From: RGIG5675 sp050943435
GTDB taxonomy: Bacteria > Bacillota > Clostridia > Oscillospirales > Ruminococcaceae
Direction of reading: 5' to 3'
Length of the DNA stretch: 7,846 nt
Assembly: GCA_050943435.1 (NCBI GenBank)
Contig: JBMNPE010000070.1
Span: 1-7,846 of the forward strand
The position numbers and the translations under genes were made by a program. Positions 5,826 through 7,846 of the stretch are shown here, in pieces. The notes under the pieces are model-generated. The model did not search any database. It saw only the letters and a list, made by a program, of their open reading frames with translations, and was not told the origin of the DNA. How positions within the stretch are numbered: position 1 is the stretch's first letter; every line of letters starts with the position of its first letter.

Positions 5826-6169
5826 CAGTCGTGTTCTACACCCTCCCACCTGGTGACCGGAAGGCAGAACATGACTCCCGTGTTTGGAAGCTTCAGGCTT
5901 CCCGCGACTTCATGGACTATGTTCATCGCCGTGCTCACCTGTTCGTCGTTCAGCACGACAATAATCATCTTGTTGCATTCCCTTCTCGGGTCGACAAACT
6001 GCCTGAGTCCGCCGAACATGGCAGGGGCGTCAATGCTGTCCTGGTTTATCTCTTCCAGCATGCCCTCGCAGTCGACTATTGTAGCGCCGCGAATTCCGGC
6101 CTCCATCATCTTCTTCATGATGGGATTGACCGTCTTTTCGTGATTAGTTATATGAACGAATAGCTGCAA
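5825..6169 (-). CDS. PII-like (GlnB-fold) signalling protein paired with a cation:proton antiporter
   Basis: A 114-residue small protein with the PII-type ferredoxin-like pattern: strand LFVHIT (3-8), a helix, then A-G-I-R-G-A-T-I-V-D-C-E-G-M (24-37). A variable T-loop-like region follows (about 38-60), then strand M-I-I-V-V-L (68-73), helix 76-90, and the closing G-V-M-F-C-L-P-V (98-105). The A-G-I-x-G-A-T-I-x-D element is typical of PII-like proteins. The classic T-loop uridylylation tyrosine motif of GlnB/GlnK is not visible, so this is not a standard nitrogen regulator. The start is inferred to be TTG at 6169, because GGGAGG (6178-6183) is spaced 8 nt from it and translation then begins right at the first strand. 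The gene overlaps the antiporter start by one base. By analogy with PII-like partners of other transporters, it likely binds a small effector (nucleotide or similar) and gates the antiporter; the effector is unknown. Confidence 0.82.
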   Translation of the reverse strand: MQLFVHITNHEKTVNPIMKKMMEAGIRGATIVDCEGMLEEINQDSIDAPAMFGGLRQFVDPRRECNKMIIVVLNDEQVSTAMNIVHEVAGSLKLPNTGVMFCLPVTRWEGVEHD

Positions 6170-6177
6170 AACCGTTA

Positions 6178-6183
6178 CCTCCC
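6178..6183 (-). promoter_or_regulatory. Ribosome binding site that sets the TTG start of the PII-like gene
   Basis: GGGAGG on the minus strand lies 8 nt upstream of the TTG at 6169. The upstream in-frame ATG at 6211 is within the palindromic operator at the predicted transcription start and has no ribosome site, so the TTG is preferred. Confidence 0.72.
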
Positions 6184-6203
6184 TCTTTAAACTGAAAGTC
6201 CCG

Positions 6204-6226
6204 GGGAACATGTTCCCGCGGGAACA
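6204..6226. promoter_or_regulatory. Two overlapping perfect palindromes at the transcription start of the PII-like/antiporter operon
   Basis: GGGAACATGTTCCC (6204-6217) and TGTTCCCGCGGGAACA (6211-6226) are both perfect dyads and share the central GTTCCC. The result is three half-sites in alternating orientation at an 8-bp pitch. They cover about +1 to +22 of the operon's predicted transcript. This is the position of a repressor operator, or of a small hairpin at the RNA 5' end. The binding factor is unknown. Confidence 0.6.
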
Positions 6227-6231
6227 ACGAA

Positions 6232-6259
6232 ATTATAGTTCGCATTCGGGGCCATTCAA
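6232..6259 (-). promoter_or_regulatory. Promoter of the PII-like/antiporter operon
   Basis: On the minus strand, TTGAAT (6254-6259), a 16-bp spacer, and a perfect TATAAT (6232-6237). Transcription would start near 6225, about 56 nt upstream of the TTG start and at the edge of the palindromic operator. Confidence 0.7.
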
Positions 6260-6351
6260 GGTTCTGCACCTGGTGAATATTCAAATTCGTGGTTTAAAAC
6301 AACTTTTTAAGTCAGTGCCGTGAGTTTTTGTTGATAAAGACTCCGCCGGGA

Positions 6352-6939
6352 TCATCTACCGCCCAGCCTGTCAAGTCTTTCCGCCCCGTCCGGGAATTCA
6401 GAGCAGTATTCGTCATCTACGGCATCCAGATAGACCCTCATCATGTCCTCCAGGCCGTATTTCTGTGCGAATCCTCTCCCCATCTGGTAAATGTCTTCCG
6501 CTATCCTGGCGTTTCTGTGCTCATCTGTTGCCTTTACGAGTCCGAAAAGCATTCTGCCGTAGGACCCGTCAGAGCAGGTGGAAATATACCTCCTGACTGT
6601 ATTCCGCAGTTCCCAGTACAGGGCTGCTTTTCCCGCAGTGCCGTAATCGCCCGCTTTGTCCAGCCCGTATTTTTCCCATATGGAGGTCATTTCCTTTACG
6701 GTGCGGCGGACAAGCCTGCTGTCCCTGTATTTGTCCAGTGCCGACAGGCAGATCCACAGGAAATTGTCCTTGGGAATCCCGCCGCGCTTCTCCGGAAATT
6801 CGTACCTCGCCTCAAGGAGCGCCTTTCTGTATTCGTACGCAGGGTCGCCGGAAGGGTCGAGCGTCTCAAAGATGCTCTTTCTCCTGTCAGGCTCGATCTC
6901 CTCGTAATATGCTCTCAATACAGGGTCGATCTCGTACAT
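6352..6939 (-). CDS. Conserved-looking cytoplasmic protein of unknown function (possibly DUF6553-like)
   Basis: A 195-residue, highly charged, mostly helical protein with no signal peptide, membrane span or recognisable catalytic motif. It starts MYEIDPVLRAYYEEIEPDRR and is rich in R, E, D and Y. Noticeable segments are Y-E-Y-R-K-A-L-L-E-A-R-Y (36-46), D-N-F-L-W-I-C-L (58-65) and E-K-Y-G-L-D (89-94), with a second copy-like A-Q-K-Y-G-L-E-D (158-165). These may reflect a repeated helical unit. GGAGG lies 6 nt before the ATG at 6939. It begins 27 bp after the release factor 2 gene and is probably co-transcribed with it. It resembles, from memory only, the uncharacterised clostridial family filed as DUF6553; that name is unverified. 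The steady coding pattern and good ribosome site make it a real gene, but no function can be given. Confidence 0.8.
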   Translation of the reverse strand: MYEIDPVLRAYYEEIEPDRRKSIFETLDPSGDPAYEYRKALLEARYEFPEKRGGIPKDNFLWICLSALDKYRDSRLVRRTVKEMTSIWEKYGLDKAGDYGTAGKAALYWELRNTVRRYISTCSDGSYGRMLFGLVKATDEHRNARIAEDIYQMGRGFAQKYGLEDMMRVYLDAVDDEYCSEFPDGAERLDRLGGR

Positions 6940-6966
6940 TGCTGTCCTCCGCCTCCCGGCCTGTGT

Positions 6967-7846
6967 TCAGCTCTTTTTGCCTTCTTTTCCCTCTTTGCTC
7001 ATCATGATGAGGTACGCATTAATAAATCCGTCGAGGTCTCCGTCCATGACCGCATTGATGTTTCCTGTTTCATACCCGGTCCTGTGGTCCTTGACGAGCG
7101 TATACGGCATGAAGACGTAGCTCCTTATCTGCGAGCCCCATCCTATCTGCATCTGGTCTCCCTTTATGTCCTCTATCTTTTCGAGGTTCTGCTGCTCCTT
7201 GATCTTTACAAGCTTTGCCTTGAGCATTGCCATTGCGACGTCCCTGTTCTGGTACTGGCTGCGCTCGTTCTGGCATGCGACGACTATTCCCGTAGGGATA
7301 TGTGTGAGCCTGACTGCAGACGACGTCTTGTTGACTTTCTGCCCGCCCGCGCCAGATGAACGGTAGACATCCATCTTGATGTCCTCGTCCCTTATCACTA
7401 CTGACGTGTCGTTTCCGATGTCGGGCATAACCTCGACCGACGCAAAGGAGGTGTGCCTTCTTCCGGAGGCGTCAAACGGGGATATCCTCACGAGCCTGTG
7501 CACGCCGTGCTCCGACTTGAGATAGCCGTAGGCGTTCTCCCCCGTTATCTGTATAGAAGCTGTCTTTATTCCGGCCTCGTCGCCGTCGAGATAGTCTAGC
7601 ACCCTGACTCCGAACCCGTGGGCCGAGCAGTACCTCGTATACATCCTGTAGAGCATCTCAGCCCAGTCCTGTGCCTCCGTCCCGCCTGCTCCGGCGTGGA
7701 GAGTGAGGATGCAGTCCTTTGAGTCGTATTCACCTGTCAGCAGGGTCGCCAGCCTGTCCTTCTCGATGAGGTCCTCGAGGGTCTTGAAGCTCTCGTCGAT
7801 GTCGGAGGTCATGTCCTCCTCTTCCTCCTCGGCGAGCTCCAGTATT
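6967..7846 (-). CDS. prfB: Peptide chain release factor 2, 5' end outside the window
   Basis: The frame is open to the window edge and gives 292 residues of a protein normally about 330-370 long. The visible part begins I-L-E-L-A-E-E-E-E-E-D before the internal Met at 7812. From that Met: H-A-G-A-G-G-T-E-A-Q-D-W (39-50) is the class I release factor core. SPF (111-113) is the tripeptide that reads the UGA/UAA stop signals and marks RF2 rather than RF1. G-A-G-G-Q-K-V-N-K (154-162) holds the GGQ loop (genomic 7339-7347) that triggers peptidyl-tRNA hydrolysis. Q-N-E-R-S-Q (181-186) and the final Y-x-T-G-N-I-N-A-V-M-D-G-D-L-D-G-F-I segment are also typical. The programmed frameshift site often found near codon 25 of prfB would lie outside the window, so it cannot be judged. 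Stop is TGA at 6967-6969. The protein acts in the cytoplasm on terminating ribosomes. Confidence 0.97.
   Translation of the reverse strand, partial: ILELAEEEEEDMTSDIDESFKTLEDLIEKDRLATLLTGEYDSKDCILTLHAGAGGTEAQDWAEMLYRMYTRYCSAHGFGVRVLDYLDGDEAGIKTASIQITGENAYGYLKSEHGVHRLVRISPFDASGRRHTSFASVEVMPDIGNDTSVVIRDEDIKMDVYRSSGAGGQKVNKTSSAVRLTHIPTGIVVACQNERSQYQNRDVAMAMLKAKLVKIKEQQNLEKIEDIKGDQMQIGWGSQIRSYVFMPYTLVKDHRTGYETGNINAVMDGDLDGFINAYLIMMSKEGKEGKKS

Noticed and set aside
6204..6217. Possible Gram-positive LexA (SOS) box.
   Set aside because: The LexA box is GAAC-N4-GTTC; here the spacer between GAAC and GTTC is only 2 bp.
6328..7359. A 343-codon open frame on the plus strand opposite the unknown protein and prfB.
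   Set aside because: It spans two real minus-strand genes, including the certain prfB, and its product is a low-complexity mix without motifs; a shadow of GC-rich third positions.
1..7846. CRISPR array, tRNA, rRNA or insertion sequence.
   Set aside because: No regularly spaced repeats, no cloverleaf and no transposase-like frame were seen by eye.

Overview
The window reads as chromosomal DNA of a low-to-mid GC Gram-positive anaerobe, most likely a member of class Clostridia (Bacillota). The reasons are strong GGAGG ribosome sites, a DnaD-domain protein paired with a DnaC/DnaI-type helicase loader, TTG start use, several radical-SAM/flavodoxin-type anaerobic functions, and TTGACA/TATAAT-type promoters. 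A finer assignment is not possible by eye. No transposon, CRISPR array, tRNA or rRNA is visible.

Left part (1-730, minus strand): a small FMN flavodoxin (197-646) is followed on the same strand by the start of a TetR-family repressor (cut by the window edge at 1). The promoter in front of the flavodoxin carries two near-identical 13-bp palindromes, one over the -35 box and one at the predicted transcription start. This fits a self-regulated repressor-flavodoxin operon.

Next (1016-2888, plus strand): a two-gene primosome operon, a DnaD-domain protein with two tandem C-terminal DnaD modules and a zinc-motif AAA+ helicase loader. It ends at a perfect 10-bp terminator hairpin.

Middle (2952-4555, plus strand): a new promoter, a leader of about 160 nt with a 7-bp closing stem, an internal hairpin and an intrinsic terminator placed just before the ribosome site, then a 468-residue radical SAM protein with a SPASM-like C-terminal cysteine set. 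The leader looks like an attenuator or riboswitch that I could not assign to a known class. A 14-bp bidirectional terminator separates this gene from the convergent operon that follows.

Right-middle (4656-6259, minus strand): a PII-like small regulator (TTG start) whose stop codon overlaps the start of a compact CPA2-type cation:proton antiporter. This is a likely sensor-transporter pair. Its TATAAT promoter has two overlapping perfect palindromes at the predicted transcription start, made of three alternating GGGAAC half-sites.

Right end (6352-7846, minus strand): peptide chain release factor 2 (prfB, 5' end outside the window), followed 27 bp later by an uncharacterised 195-residue cytoplasmic protein.

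Most interesting for follow-up: the radical SAM leader, the PII-like/antiporter pair with its palindromic operator, and the doubled operator of the flavodoxin-TetR operon.
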